The notes below the pieces were generated by a model. That model saw only the letters and a list, made by a program, of their open reading frames with translations. It searched no databases and had not been told where the DNA came from. A stretch of DNA of 34,781 nucleotides from Chloroflexota bacterium (GTDB taxonomy: Bacteria; Chloroflexota; Dormibacteria; Dormibacterales; Dormibacteraceae), in assembly GCA_005881825.1 (NCBI GenBank), contig VBEO01000134.1, positions 1 through 34,781 on the forward strand, given 5' to 3'. Positions 8,990 through 19,646 of this stretch are shown here, piece after piece. Within the stretch, counting starts at the first letter, position 1. Each line of letters starts with the position of its first letter. The translations under genes were made by a program, and so were the position numbers.

Positions 8990-9673
8990 GTGGACCTCCA
9001 ACGCCTCCTGGACTGGGTGCTGCCGCCCCGCTGCGGCGGCTGCCGGCGGCTGGGCGGCTGGCTCTGCCCGCGCTGCCTGCGCGCCATCCGGCGGCTGGAG
9101 GAGCCGCTTTGTCCCCGCTGCGGCCGCCAGCTCGCCTTCCGCCACGACTGGTGCTCCTGCCGCCGCCGGATGCCACACCTGGCGCGGCTGCGGGCCGCCG
9201 CGGCCTACGAAGCGCCGCTCTCAGCGGCGATCCATAGGTTCAAGTACAACGGGTGGCGTGCGCTGGCCCGCCCGCTGGCGACGCTCCTGACGGCTCGCCT
9301 GGCGGTCGACGGCCTGCCGGCGTCGCAGCTGGTCGCGGTACCGCTCCACAATGCCCGCCAGCGCCAGCGTGGCTACAACCAGTCGGAGGAGCTCGCACGC
9401 GCACTGCGCGCGCGCTTGGGCCTGCCTGCGCCGCCGGGCCGGCTGCTCAGGACGCGCGACACACCGCCCCAAGTCGGGCTCGACCGCCTGCGCCGTCGGG
9501 ACAACGTCGCCGGCGCTTTCGCATGGTCGGGACCGCACGGTGGCGGAGAGCCGGTTCTGCTGATCGACGACGTGGTGACCACCGGCGCCACTCTCGAAGC
9601 CTGCGCGGCCGCATTGAAGCTGGCAGGTTTCGGTCGCATATCTGGGATCACCCTGGCCCGCGTTTCGTTATAG
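8990..9673 (+). CDS. comF: ComF-family amidophosphoribosyltransferase-like protein
   Basis: A 227-residue ComF protein. The N-terminus has a zinc-ribbon pattern of Cys pairs (CGGC, CPRC, CPRCGR, CSC between about 15 and 58), then a type I phosphoribosyltransferase domain with the PRPP loop LLIDDVVTTGATLEA (190-204) and the family signature VPLHNARQRQRGYNQS. ComF is needed in several bacteria for uptake or handling of single-stranded transforming DNA. The block comF-hpf-secA-prfB-ftsE is common in Gram-positive lineages; here a second TadA gene separates comF from hpf. The GTG start has no ribosome site and a GATGAT box six bases upstream. Confidence 0.9.
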   Translation: MDLQRLLDWVLPPRCGGCRRLGGWLCPRCLRAIRRLEEPLCPRCGRQLAFRHDWCSCRRRMPHLARLRAAAAYEAPLSAAIHRFKYNGWRALARPLATLLTARLAVDGLPASQLVAVPLHNARQRQRGYNQSEELARALRARLGLPAPPGRLLRTRDTPPQVGLDRLRRRDNVAGAFAWSGPHGGGEPVLLIDDVVTTGATLEACAAALKLAGFGRISGITLARVSL

Positions 9674-9707
9674 TGGCCCGCGCAACGCAGAAAGCGGGAG
9701 GACCAAT
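9669..9707 (+). promoter_or_regulatory. Candidate promoter and leader of the second TadA gene
   Basis: TATAGT (9669-9674) followed by GGCCCG, then AAAGCGGGAGGA (9691-9702) five bases before a TTG start. It matches the cpaB leader (1446-1494) in its TATA(A/G)TGGC box, its 12-base ribosome-site string and its TTGGC start context. No clear -35 is visible. The box overlaps the comF stop. Confidence 0.5.
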
Positions 9708-10856
9708 TTGGCCGTTCGTATACCCGGAATCAACCTAGACGAGTACTACGCCCAGCTCGGGCCGATCGAGCCGCTTGTCCGTGACGATCGCGTAACCGAG
9801 GTCATGGTCAACGGCATCGACCATGTTTACGTGGAAATGGGCGGCAAGGTGGTCCTGACCAACATCAAGTTCCAGGACGAGGACCAGCTTCTCAACGTGA
9901 TCCAGTTCATCGTCCGTTCGGTGGGCCGCCGCATCGACGAGCGCGTACCGCTGGCCGACGCCCGATTGGCAGACGGTTCCCGCGTCAACGCCGTCATCCG
10001 GCCGCTCGCGATCGACGGTCCGCTGCTGACCATCCGCAAGTTCGCCAAGGACCCCTACCAGGTCGAAGACCTGATCCGCTTCGGCACCTGCAACGAGCCC
10101 GGCTTCGGCTTCCTCAAGGCCTGTGTGCTGGCCAAGGCCAACATCATCATCTCGGGCGGCACCGGCACCGGTAAAACGACCTTCCTGAACGTGCTTTCCG
10201 GCTTCATCCCGGCCGAGGATCGCATCGTCACCATCGAAGACGCGGCCGAGCTGCAGCTGCACCAGGAGCACGTCTGCCGGCTGGAAACGCGGCCCAAGGA
10301 CATCAACGGCGAGGGCGAGATCAGCATCCAGAGATTGGTCATCAACTCGCTGCGCATGCGGCCTGAGCGCATCGTGGTCGGTGAGTGCCGCGGGGCGGAG
10401 GCCCTGGACATGCTGCAGGCCATGAACACGGGCCATGACGGCTCCATGACCACCATCCACGCCAACAGCCCGCGAGACGCCCTGGCCCGCCTCGAGACCC
10501 TGGTCCTGATGGCCGGCGTCGACCTGCCGGTCAAGGCCATCCGCCAGCAGGTGGCAGGCGCCATCAACATCTTCGTGCAGCTCAACCGGCTCCGCGACGG
10601 GTCGCGCCGGGTCACCTCGATCACCGAGGTCAACGGCATGGAGGGCGACACCATCACCATGCAGGAGATCTTCCTGTTCGAGTCGATGGGCGCCGGCAAG
10701 GACGGCAAGATCATCGGCGACTTCAAGGCCACCGGCATCCGGCCCCAGATCCTGGATCGCATGTTCGCCATGGGCCTGCCGCTGCCGAAGGAGATCCTCA
10801 CCCTGTTCCCCGACCCCCGCCAGGTCGGCGGCTGGCAGGCCGGAGCCGCGCGCTAA
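9708..10856 (+). CDS. TadA/CpaF-type secretion ATPase, second copy
   Basis: A 382-residue ATPase from TTG 9708, with GGAGGA placed for this start. The core is closely similar to the TadA at 3781: Walker [10 protein letters not shown] (150-158), [15 protein letters not shown], Walker [12 protein letters not shown], and His box [13 protein letters not shown]. It lacks the Pro-rich N-terminus and most of the N-domain of the first copy, and has a C-terminal extension ending in [10 protein letters not shown]. All catalytic motifs are intact, so it should be active. No TadB, TadC or pilin gene accompanies it; it sits between comF and hpf. It may energise the same pilus in another mode (for example retraction or DNA uptake) or a platform elsewhere. 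The family is certain; the role is inferred. Confidence 0.93.
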   Translation: MAVRIPGINLDEYYAQLGPIEPLVRDDRVTEVMVNGIDHVYVEMGGKVVLTNIKFQDEDQLLNVIQFIVRSVGRRIDERVPLADARLADGSRVNAVIRPLAIDGPLLTIRKFAKDPYQVEDLIRFGTCNEPGFGFLKACVLAKANIIISGGTGTGKTTFLNVLSGFIPAEDRIVTIEDAAELQLHQEHVCRLETRPKDINGEGEISIQRLVINSLRMRPERIVVGECRGAEALDMLQAMNTGHDGSMTTIHANSPRDALARLETLVLMAGVDLPVKAIRQQVAGAINIFVQLNRLRDGSRRVTSITEVNGMEGDTITMQEIFLFESMGAGKDGKIIGDFKATGIRPQILDRMFAMGLPLPKEILTLFPDPRQVGGWQAGAAR

Positions 10857-10884
10857 GCCGGGGTTCGGCCCGGAAGGCCCTGGG

Positions 10885-10890
10885 TATACT
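10885..10890 (+). promoter_or_regulatory. -10 box for a probably leaderless hpf mRNA
   Basis: TATACT ends six bases before the GTG start of hpf, so transcription would begin at or beside the start codon. No ribosome site lies in the gap. No good -35 is seen. Confidence 0.55.
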
Positions 10891-10896
10891 CGGCCC

Positions 10897-11436
10897 GTGA
10901 GGGTCGTGGTTCACGACCGCACGGGCGAGCTCCCGGACCGCCTGCGCACCTACGCGGAGCGGAAGCTGGTCCGGCTGAGCCGGCACTTCGATCGTGTGCT
11001 CGACGCCGAGGTCGAGTTCAAGCCGGAGAAGAGGCGAAGCCAGGATCCGGCCCACGTGGTCACCATCACGGTCCACATGGACGGGCGCCGGCACCCGGTG
11101 GCCTCGGCCCGCGAGGCCGACCTCAGCCGGCAGACGGCGCTCGACCTGGCACTCGACAAGATCGATCGACAGGTGGTCAAGCTGAAGGAGAAGATCAAGG
11201 AGCGCAAACGGCCCGACCCCGACGCGGCTCCGCTGCCGCTCAAGGTCTCGGGCAACGGCCCGGCCCGCATCCGGCTCAAGCTGCGCCCGCAGTCGCTGCA
11301 GGAGGCGGAGGCGGTGCTGCGCGGCGACGAAGACCAGCAGTTCCACCTCTTCCTGGATGAGGACAGCGGGGGCATCCAGCTCGTCTATCGGCGCCAGGAC
11401 GGGTCGGTGGCCGTGATCGAGCCGGTCGTCCCTTAA
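10897..11436 (+). CDS. hpf: Ribosome hibernation promoting factor, long form
   Basis: A 179-residue protein, the length of long HPF (YvyD type). The N-terminal domain (1-100) is the HPF/RaiA fold that binds the decoding region of idle 30S subunits; it shows the pattern [14 protein letters not shown] and a basic C-terminal helix (about 84-107). The C-terminal domain (about 118-178, including [20 protein letters not shown]) is the dimerisation module that joins two 70S ribosomes into 100S particles. The gene sits in its usual place before secA. A TATACT box six bases before the GTG suggests a leaderless transcript, which would still be readable by 70S ribosomes under starvation; that link is speculation. 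Confidence 0.93.
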   Translation: MRVVVHDRTGELPDRLRTYAERKLVRLSRHFDRVLDAEVEFKPEKRRSQDPAHVVTITVHMDGRRHPVASAREADLSRQTALDLALDKIDRQVVKLKEKIKERKRPDPDAAPLPLKVSGNGPARIRLKLRPQSLQEAEAVLRGDEDQQFHLFLDEDSGGIQLVYRRQDGSVAVIEPVVP

Positions 11437-11458
11437 GCACCCACCGCCACACCCAGCC

Positions 11459-14072
<2,614 letters not shown>

Positions 14073-14083
<11 letters not shown>

Positions 14084-15261
14084 CTCGGAGCGCAGGGGGG
14101 TGGGCGGGGAGAAGGGCTCCGCCCGGCCCGCCCAAGGGGGGAGTTCCCCCACGCCCGAAGACGCGCTGCGCCGGATCCTGCGCCTGAAGGAGCATCTTTG
14201 ACCTCCCTCGCAAGCAGGCCCGACTCGAGGAGCTCGACCGCCTCCTAGCCGCCCCCGGCGTCTGGGACGATCCCGCGGGGGCGGGAGAGATCGCCCGCGA
14301 GTCCTCGGAGCTGCGCTCGGAGCTCGAGGGCTGGCAGCGGCTGGAGGCGCAGGCCCGCGACCTGGTCGAGCTGGACGGGCTGTCCGACGGCGACGCCGAG
14401 CTGGCGGGCCAGGTGGCCGCCCAGCTGGCTGTGGTCGACCGCGAGCTCGAGCAGAAGGAGCTCGAGCTGCTCTTCAACGACCCCTACGCCGGCCACAACG
14501 CGATCCTCTCGATCAGCGCCGGCGCCGGCGGCATCGACGCCCAGGACTGGGTGGAGATGCTGCTGCGCATGTACTTGAAGTGGGCGCAGCCGGGGCCGGG
14601 CCGCGCCACCACACTGCGGCCGGGCGCGGACACCGAGCTGGTCGAGGCGACGCCGGGTGAGGAGGCGGGGCTGAAGGGCGCCACCCTGATCCTGCGCGGA
14701 CGCCGCGCGTACGGGCTGCTGCGCGGGGAGCATGGGGTGCACCGGCTGGTGCGGATCTCGCCTTTCGACCAGAACCACCGCCGGCACACCTCCTTTGCGC
14801 TGGTCGAAGTGCTGCCCGAGCTGGAGGAGTCCGAGGAGCGAGAGATAGAGGTCAATCCCGACGACCTGCGCATCGACACCTACCGCTCGACCGGGGCCGG
14901 CGGCCAGCACGTGAACAAGACGGACTCGGCGGTGCGCATCACACACCTGCCGACCGGAATCGTGGTCACCTCCCAGAACGAGCGCTCGCAGATGAAAAAC
15001 CGGGATTCGGCCATGAAAGTGCTCAAGTCGCGGCTTTTCCAGCGCCAGCAGGAGGAGTCGGCGCGCAAACGCGAGGAGCTGCGTGGCAGCGTGATGCCGG
15101 CCGAGTTCGGGTCGCAGATCCGCAACTACGTGCTGCAGCCCTACACGCTGGTCAAAGACGTGCGCACCGGGGTCGAGGTGGGGAACGTGCAGTCGGTCCT
15201 GGAGGACGGGGACATGGAGCCCTTCACCGAAGGCTGGCTGCGCTGGCGGCTGGGTCAGTAG
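14073..15261 (+). CDS. prfB: Peptide chain release factor 2 (programmed +1 frameshift)
   Basis: Read as 14073-14198 joined to 14200-15261, skipping T14199, giving about 395 residues. The first frame ends at an in-frame TGA (14199-14201) inside the classic RF2 frameshift site; the second continues [12 protein letters not shown], as in other RF2 proteins. The stop-codon reading motif SPF (229-231) marks RF2 (UGA/UAA) rather than RF1, and the catalytic GGQ is at 276-278 in GGQHVNKT. The ATG at 14073 overlaps the secA stop by 11 bases; GTG 14100 is a second choice. Residues about 5-27 come from a GC-rich repeat and are not part of the normal family N-terminus; no standard start exists between that repeat and the frameshift site. 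RF2 level autoregulates through the TGA. Confidence 0.95.
14085..14166 (+). repeat. GC-rich palindromic repeat at the secA-prfB junction
   Basis: G/C-only palindromes fill this stretch: GGCGG(GG)AG pairs with CTCCGCC (about 14103-14122), and GGGGGA pairs with TCCCCC (about 14136-14149). It resembles the reverse complement of part of the repeat at 15271-15373 (a shared pattern of GGAGCG, AGGGGG, GTGGG and CTCCGCC). It lies inside the first open frame of prfB and would be translated as a Gly/Ser/Pro-rich segment. Confidence 0.5.
14187..14202 (+). promoter_or_regulatory. prfB programmed frameshift signal
   Basis: AAGGAG (14187-14192), a three-base gap (CAT), then CTTTGAC (14196-14202). This is the same arrangement as the E. 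coli prfB site: an internal anti-SD helper sequence three bases before the slippery CTT and a UGA stop followed by C. When RF2 is scarce the ribosome slips +1 and makes full-length RF2. Confidence 0.95.
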
Positions 15262-15270
15262 GGAAAGACT

Positions 15271-15373
15271 CCTCCCCGCCCCGCGGGGAGGTGCCGCCCG
15301 CAGGGCGGCGGAGGGGCCACCCATCCCCACCCCCTCCGCTCCGCGCAGGGACCTCCCCACTTGTGGGAAGGAG
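15271..15373 (+). repeat. Multi-hairpin GC-rich intergenic repeat after prfB
   Basis: Four adjacent hairpins: CCTCCCCGC/GCGGGGAGG with a three-base loop (15271-15291); GCCGCCC/GGGCGGC with a three-base loop (15293-15309); GGAGGGG/CCCCTCC (15310-15337); CCCAC/GTGGG with a two-base loop (15356-15367), flanked by CTC and GAG. It fills the space between the prfB stop and the ftsE promoter. It looks like a dispersed palindromic repeat unit and may also end prfB transcripts, though there is no T tract. Confidence 0.6.
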
Positions 15374-15402
15374 CCCCTACAAGAAGTTGCCAGGCGGTTC
15401 GT

Positions 15403-15431
15403 TTGACCCCTGGGGGCATGGCTTTTATACT
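15403..15431 (+). promoter_or_regulatory. Sigma70-type promoter upstream of ftsE
   Basis: TTGACC (15403-15408) and TATACT (15426-15431) are separated by 17 bases, the best promoter match in the window. Transcription would start near 15438 and cover ftsE, ftsX, the M23 and S41 peptidases and probably tRNA-Val. It also argues that ftsE does not start at the in-frame ATG 15418. Confidence 0.7.
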
Positions 15432-15489
15432 TCGCCGCAACCTGCCTTGGCGCCGCCGTTCTGGCGCCCCGTCACACCAAACAACTCAC

Positions 15490-16233
15490 TTGAGCGTCAT
15501 AGCACCGGATTTCAGCGGCCGGACGGTCATCAGCTTCCAGCACGTGTGGAAGCGGTATCCGAACGGCACGGACGCCCTCCGGGACATCAACCTGAGCGTG
15601 CCCGAAGGCGATTTCGTCTTCCTCGTCGGACCGTCGGGCGCGGGCAAGTCGAGCCTGGTGCGCCTGCTGATTCGCGAAGAGCGTCCGACCAAGGGCAAGA
15701 TCTTCGTCAACGGGGTCGAGCTGGGCCGCATGAAGCGGCGCAAGCTGCCTCATTTCCGGCGCAAGGTCGGCCTGGTCTTCCAGGACTTCAAGCTCCTGCC
15801 CCAGATGACGGTTCATGAAAACGTCGCCTTTGCGCTGCGCGTGCTGGGCGAGTCCCGCCAGGTCATCGACCGCCGGGTGGCGCGGGCCCTGGACACCGTG
15901 AGCCTGCACGGCAAATTGGGGAAATACCCGCGGGAGCTGAGCGGCGGCGAGCAGCAGCGCGTCGCGATTGCCCGCGCTTTAGTGCACGCGCCCCGGCTGA
16001 TGATCGCCGACGAGCCGACCGGCAACCTCGACCCGGCCACGGCGTGGGAGATCATGCAGCTCTTTCTCAAGATCAACGCCGACGGCGCCACCGTGGTGAT
16101 GGCGACCCACAACCGCGAGATAGTCGACCTCCTGCGCCGGCGGGTGGTCGTGATCGAAGACGGCCAGGTGGTCAGGGACGACCGGGCCGGGAGATACCAT
16201 GAGGCTCTTCAGGCATCTGCTCTTCGCGCTTAA
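15490..16233 (+). CDS. ftsE: Cell division ABC transporter ATPase FtsE
   Basis: A 247-residue ABC ATPase from TTG 15490. Motifs: Walker A GPSGAGKSS (47-55), the Q-loop in LVFQDFKLLP, signature LSGGEQQR (150-157), Walker B LMIADEP with D174/E175, and the H-loop MATHNRE. Best match is FtsE, because ftsX overlaps it and because of the short, cytosolic domain. FtsEX does not transport; ATP cycling moves FtsX to switch on peptidoglycan hydrolases at the septum. The frame is open upstream to 15361, but the strong promoter lies inside that part, so TTG 15490 is preferred even though its ribosome site is poor. The last 35 bases overlap ftsX. Confidence 0.93.
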   Translation: MSVIAPDFSGRTVISFQHVWKRYPNGTDALRDINLSVPEGDFVFLVGPSGAGKSSLVRLLIREERPTKGKIFVNGVELGRMKRRKLPHFRRKVGLVFQDFKLLPQMTVHENVAFALRVLGESRQVIDRRVARALDTVSLHGKLGKYPRELSGGEQQRVAIARALVHAPRLMIADEPTGNLDPATAWEIMQLFLKINADGATVVMATHNREIVDLLRRRVVVIEDGQVVRDDRAGRYHEALQASALRA

Positions 16234-17095
16234 CAGCGCCTGGCAGAGCTTCTGGCGCAACGCCGGCGTCAGCGTCGCCGCCGTGGTCTCGATCACCCTG
16301 ATCCTGATCCTGGCCGGCGTCAACCTGCTCCTCGGCCATGCCCTGGCCGGAGTCCTGGACAGCTACAAGACTCGCGTCAGCGTGATCTCGATCTCGGTCT
16401 CCGACCAGACGCCGCTGGCCACGGTTTACGACTTCAAGCAGCAGCTGGAAGCCGACCCCCGCGTCGCCGGCGTCACCTTTGTCACGAAGGACGAGGAGCT
16501 GCAGCGCTTCTCGGCCGATCCACGCAACCGGGACCTGATCGCCAACATCGAGGGTAATCCGGTGCCCGCCAAGCTCGAGGTCCACGTCAAGAACCTGAGC
16601 GACGTGGACGCCATCAACAACCTGGGCCGAACCTGGCGGGGGGCCGACCGCACCGACCCGACCGACTACCAGGGCGACTTCATCGCCCGGATGGTCAAGC
16701 TCTCGGCCTGGCTCACGCTGGCCGGCTATGCCCTGATGGCCATCCTGGTCGTGGTTTCGGTGGTGATCGTGATGAACACCATCCGCACCGCGGTCTACCA
16801 CCGGCGCCAGGAGATCGAGGTCATGAAGCTGGTGGGCGCCACCGAGTGGTTCGTGCGCGGCCCCTTCGTGATCGAAGGCGTGATGACGGGGGTGCTCGCC
16901 GCCTCGCTCGCGCTGGGACTGCTGCTGGGCGCGTACCGGCCCTTCGTGGAGCGCTTCCGGGCGGACCTCTTTTTCATCCCTCTCAGCTACGACCCCCGCT
17001 TCGTGAGCACGCTGGGCCAGGACCTTTTCCTCGGCGGTGCGCTGCTGGGGGCCATGGGCAGCTACATCGGGGTCCGGAGATTCGTGCGGATATGA
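16199..17095 (+). CDS. ftsX: Cell division ABC transporter permease FtsX
   Basis: A 298-residue membrane protein with the FtsX layout: a cytoplasmic N-terminus, helix 1 (about 22-46), an extracellular domain (about 47-160) that in this family binds the hydrolase activator, then three helices (about 170-195, 222-245 and 272-295). The conserved HRRQEIEVMKLVGAT follows helix 2, and the sequence after it is FVRGPFVIEG. It starts inside ftsE (35-base overlap) and its stop overlaps the next start as ATGA, so the three proteins are translationally coupled. The next gene encodes the likely hydrolase partner. Confidence 0.93.
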   Translation: MRLFRHLLFALNSAWQSFWRNAGVSVAAVVSITLILILAGVNLLLGHALAGVLDSYKTRVSVISISVSDQTPLATVYDFKQQLEADPRVAGVTFVTKDEELQRFSADPRNRDLIANIEGNPVPAKLEVHVKNLSDVDAINNLGRTWRGADRTDPTDYQGDFIARMVKLSAWLTLAGYALMAILVVVSVVIVMNTIRTAVYHRRQEIEVMKLVGATEWFVRGPFVIEGVMTGVLAASLALGLLLGAYRPFVERFRADLFFIPLSYDPRFVSTLGQDLFLGGALLGAMGSYIGVRRFVRI

Positions 17096-18297
17096 GCCTC
17101 CGCAAGCGCTTCCTGCTGCTGCCGGCGGTCTTCCTGCTGGCCGCCTCGATGGCGGTGGCGCCGGCTCCAGCGGCGGCCGTCGATTGCGACCCTTACGATC
17201 CACTCTGCTCGGAGATCGGCGACGCCAAGGCCCAGGCGGCGGACGTGCAGGCGCAGCTCGACGACGTCAGGCGAAACCTGGCCAACGCCCAGGCGGCGAT
17301 CAGGCGGCTGGACGCCATCCTCCAGCAGCTGCAGAACCAGGAGCGCGACATCCAGGCCAAGATCGCCGCCACCCAGGGCCAGATCGACGATCTCGCGCGC
17401 CAGATCCGCTTCAAAGAGGCCGAGATCGCGCGCCAAGAGGCGCACATCCAGGTCCGCGAGCAGTACCTGGACCAGCGAGTCCGGGCCATGGACAAGCACG
17501 GCCGCCTGGATTACCTGGAGCTGTTCGTGACCTCCAAGGACTTCAACCAGCTCCTGGATCGGGTTCTGATCATGCAGGACGTGGTGCGCAGCGACCAGCA
17601 GGCGCTGGCGCAGCTGAAAAACGACCGGGCCGCGCTGACCGGCTTGCGGGACCAGCTCAACGGCAAGAAGAAGGACCAGGAGGCTCTGCTGGCCCGCCAG
17701 CGCGACCAGAAGGCGCAGCTGGACGCGGTGGTCGCCCAGGAGAACCAGGCGCTGGCCATCCAGAGGCAGCTGGAGGCGCAGTTCGACGAGCAGCGCAAGC
17801 AGCTGGAGCAAGCCCTAGCCGTGGCCAACGCCCAGGTCGCCTACCTGCAGAAGCAGTACGACCTGGCGGCCCAGATGCTGGGCGGCGGCACCGGCCAGTT
17901 CTTATGGCCGATCGGGACCCGCTACATCACTCAGCCGTTCGGCTGTACAGACCTCTTGGGTGAGCCCTACTGGCCCACCTGCGCGACCAGGCACTTCCAC
18001 ACCGGAATCGACCTGGCCGGTCCTTACGGCGCGGCCATCCGCGCTGCCGACGCCGGTATCGCGAACGTGTTCCCGGGTGGCTACGGCTACGGCAACTACG
18101 TCATCATCGTGCACGGCAACGGGTATTCGACCTTGTACGGGCACATGAGCGGCTTTGCGATCGGAAACGGGCCGGTGGCCCGCGGACAGGTGATCGGCTA
18201 TGAGGGCTCCACCGGCTACTCGACCGGACCTCACCTCCATTTCGAGATCCGCTACAACGACAACTACATAAACCCCTGCCTCTATCTCGGGTGCTGA
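17092..18297 (+). CDS. Secreted coiled-coil M23 peptidoglycan hydrolase (EnvC/NlpD-like), probable FtsX partner
   Basis: A 401-residue exported protein. A signal peptide covers 1-29 (basic start, hydrophobic core, APAAA). Residues about 40-265 are a Gln/Ala/Asp-rich coiled coil in two long arms, and 280-401 are an M23 (LytM) domain. Zinc-site motifs look intact: HTGID (H303, D307), YGH and HLHFE (H381-E385), so it is likely an active endopeptidase rather than only an activator. Extra Cys residues (such as C35, C41, C396 and the last residue) may form disulfides. The ATG overlaps the ftsX stop (ATGA), the arrangement expected for a hydrolase controlled by FtsEX. The reaction would be cleavage of peptide cross-links at division. 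Confidence 0.9.
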   Translation: MSLRKRFLLLPAVFLLAASMAVAPAPAAAVDCDPYDPLCSEIGDAKAQAADVQAQLDDVRRNLANAQAAIRRLDAILQQLQNQERDIQAKIAATQGQIDDLARQIRFKEAEIARQEAHIQVREQYLDQRVRAMDKHGRLDYLELFVTSKDFNQLLDRVLIMQDVVRSDQQALAQLKNDRAALTGLRDQLNGKKKDQEALLARQRDQKAQLDAVVAQENQALAIQRQLEAQFDEQRKQLEQALAVANAQVAYLQKQYDLAAQMLGGGTGQFLWPIGTRYITQPFGCTDLLGEPYWPTCATRHFHTGIDLAGPYGAAIRAADAGIANVFPGGYGYGNYVIIVHGNGYSTLYGHMSGFAIGNGPVARGQVIGYEGSTGYSTGPHLHFEIRYNDNYINPCLYLGC

Positions 18298-19529
18298 ACC
18301 CGAGGCGGTGGGCCGTGCCCGCCGCCACGCTCCTGGTCGGAATCCTGCTCGGCGCCGGCGGCGGCATCTTCGCCGACCAGTCGTACCCGGACTACGTGCC
18401 CACGCTCGGGCTGGGGCACAGCCGCGGGCACCTCGACCAGGCCACCCTCGACCAGGCGCTGCGCATCATCCAGGCGCGCTACTACGATCCCAAGCTCGAC
18501 TACCACAAGCTCTCCAACGGCACCGTCCAGGGCCTGGTCCAGGCGCTCGGCGACCCCTACACCACCTACCTCAGCGCCGACCAGTTCAAGAGCCAGCAGG
18601 ACAGCTACGCCGGACGCCACACCGGCGTGATCGGCATCTATGTGAGCTTCGACGGCACCTACCCCACGGTTTCCGGGCTGGTGCCCGGGTCGCCGGCCCA
18701 GAGGGCCGGTCTGCGCACGGGCGACGTGATCCTCACCATCGACGGCAAGGACGCGCGCGGCCTCACGGCTGACCAGACCGCAGTGCTTATCCGGGGACCG
18801 GTGGATACCGCCGTGCTGCTGGGCCTGCGCCGGGGCGAGCAGACGTTGAGCGTCTCGGTGCAGCGCGGGAGCTTCGCCAGCCCGATGGTGGTCTCGACCG
18901 TCCTCGACTCCAGCGTCCTTTATCTGCGCGTCTACCAGTTCGGCGCCGACACGCAGTCAGAGTTCGACGCCCAGCTCAAGTCGGAGCTGCCGGGCGCCAG
19001 GGGCGTGGTCCTCGACCTGCGTGAGAACCCGGGCGGCTATATCGACGCCGCCACCGCCATGATCAGCCGCTTCCTGGCCGACGGCGAGGCTTACGAACTC
19101 CGCGACCGAACCGGTGCGATCGACCGCCGCCTGGTCAACGGTGAGCACCCTGCGACCTCGGTCCCGCTCGTGGTCCTGGTCAACGGCAGCACCGCCTCCG
19201 CCGCCGAGATCGTGAGCGGCTCGCTGCAGGCGCGCCACCGCGCGCAGCTGCTGGGAGGCAAGACCTTCGGCAAAGGATCGGTCCAGGTCGACTTCCAGCT
19301 CAGCGACGGCAGCGACCTGCACCTCACCATCGAGCACTGGTTCCTGCCCGATGGCCGCCAGGTCGACAAGGTTGGGCTGCAGCCCGACGTGGCCGTAGAC
19401 CTGGGCAGCCCCTCCGACATGTTCGATGTGGTCCAGCCCACCCTGGGGCACGACCATGACACCCAGCTGAACCGCGCCTTGTCCATACTGGAGGGCCGTT
19501 CAACGGGGGCGGTTAGCTCAGCCGGCTAG
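18291..19529 (+). CDS. C-terminal processing peptidase, S41 family (CtpA-like)
   Basis: A 412-residue serine protease with an N-terminal signal/anchor helix (about 4-26), a helical segment, a PDZ domain (about 105-190, GLVPGSPAQRAGLRTGD) and the S41 catalytic domain. The Ser/Lys dyad is visible: Ser303 in NGSTASAAEI and Lys328 in GKTFGKGS, 25 residues apart as in CtpA. The GTG start overlaps the M23 gene by seven bases. CtpA-type proteases trim or degrade envelope proteins, often cell-wall hydrolases, which fits its neighbour. The end is unusual: the last seven codons and the stop lie inside tRNA-Val, so the C-terminal GAVSSAG is spelled by the tRNA 5' half. Confidence 0.93.
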   Translation: MLNPRRWAVPAATLLVGILLGAGGGIFADQSYPDYVPTLGLGHSRGHLDQATLDQALRIIQARYYDPKLDYHKLSNGTVQGLVQALGDPYTTYLSADQFKSQQDSYAGRHTGVIGIYVSFDGTYPTVSGLVPGSPAQRAGLRTGDVILTIDGKDARGLTADQTAVLIRGPVDTAVLLGLRRGEQTLSVSVQRGSFASPMVVSTVLDSSVLYLRVYQFGADTQSEFDAQLKSELPGARGVVLDLRENPGGYIDAATAMISRFLADGEAYELRDRTGAIDRRLVNGEHPATSVPLVVLVNGSTASAAEIVSGSLQARHRAQLLGGKTFGKGSVQVDFQLSDGSDLHLTIEHWFLPDGRQVDKVGLQPDVAVDLGSPSDMFDVVQPTLGHDHDTQLNRALSILEGRSTGAVSSAG

Positions 19530-19583
19530 AGCGCCTCGCTTACACCGAGGAGGTCGGGAGTTCGAAACTCTCACCGCCCACCA
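19507..19583 (+). tRNA. tRNA-Val (anticodon TAC)
   Basis: A full cloverleaf: acceptor GGGCGGT/ACCGCCC, D-arm GCTC/GAGC, anticodon arm CCTCG with loop CTTACAC (anticodon TAC), T-arm with TTCGAAA, discriminator A and encoded CCA. The first 23 bases are also the 3' end and stop codon of the S41 peptidase gene on the same strand. No clear promoter of its own is seen, only CATACT at 19484-19489. Confidence 0.96.
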
Positions 19584-19646
19584 CCGAGGATGAGGAGTTC
19601 GCGCCCCGCCACGCGCGCGAGCAAAGTGCTGAACTCTGATCCTCAT

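Noticed and set aside
14413-15261. Short prfB starting at 14413
   Set aside because: It would ignore the frameshift site and drop the conserved N-terminal helices; upstream codons in this frame are RF2-like back to 14200.
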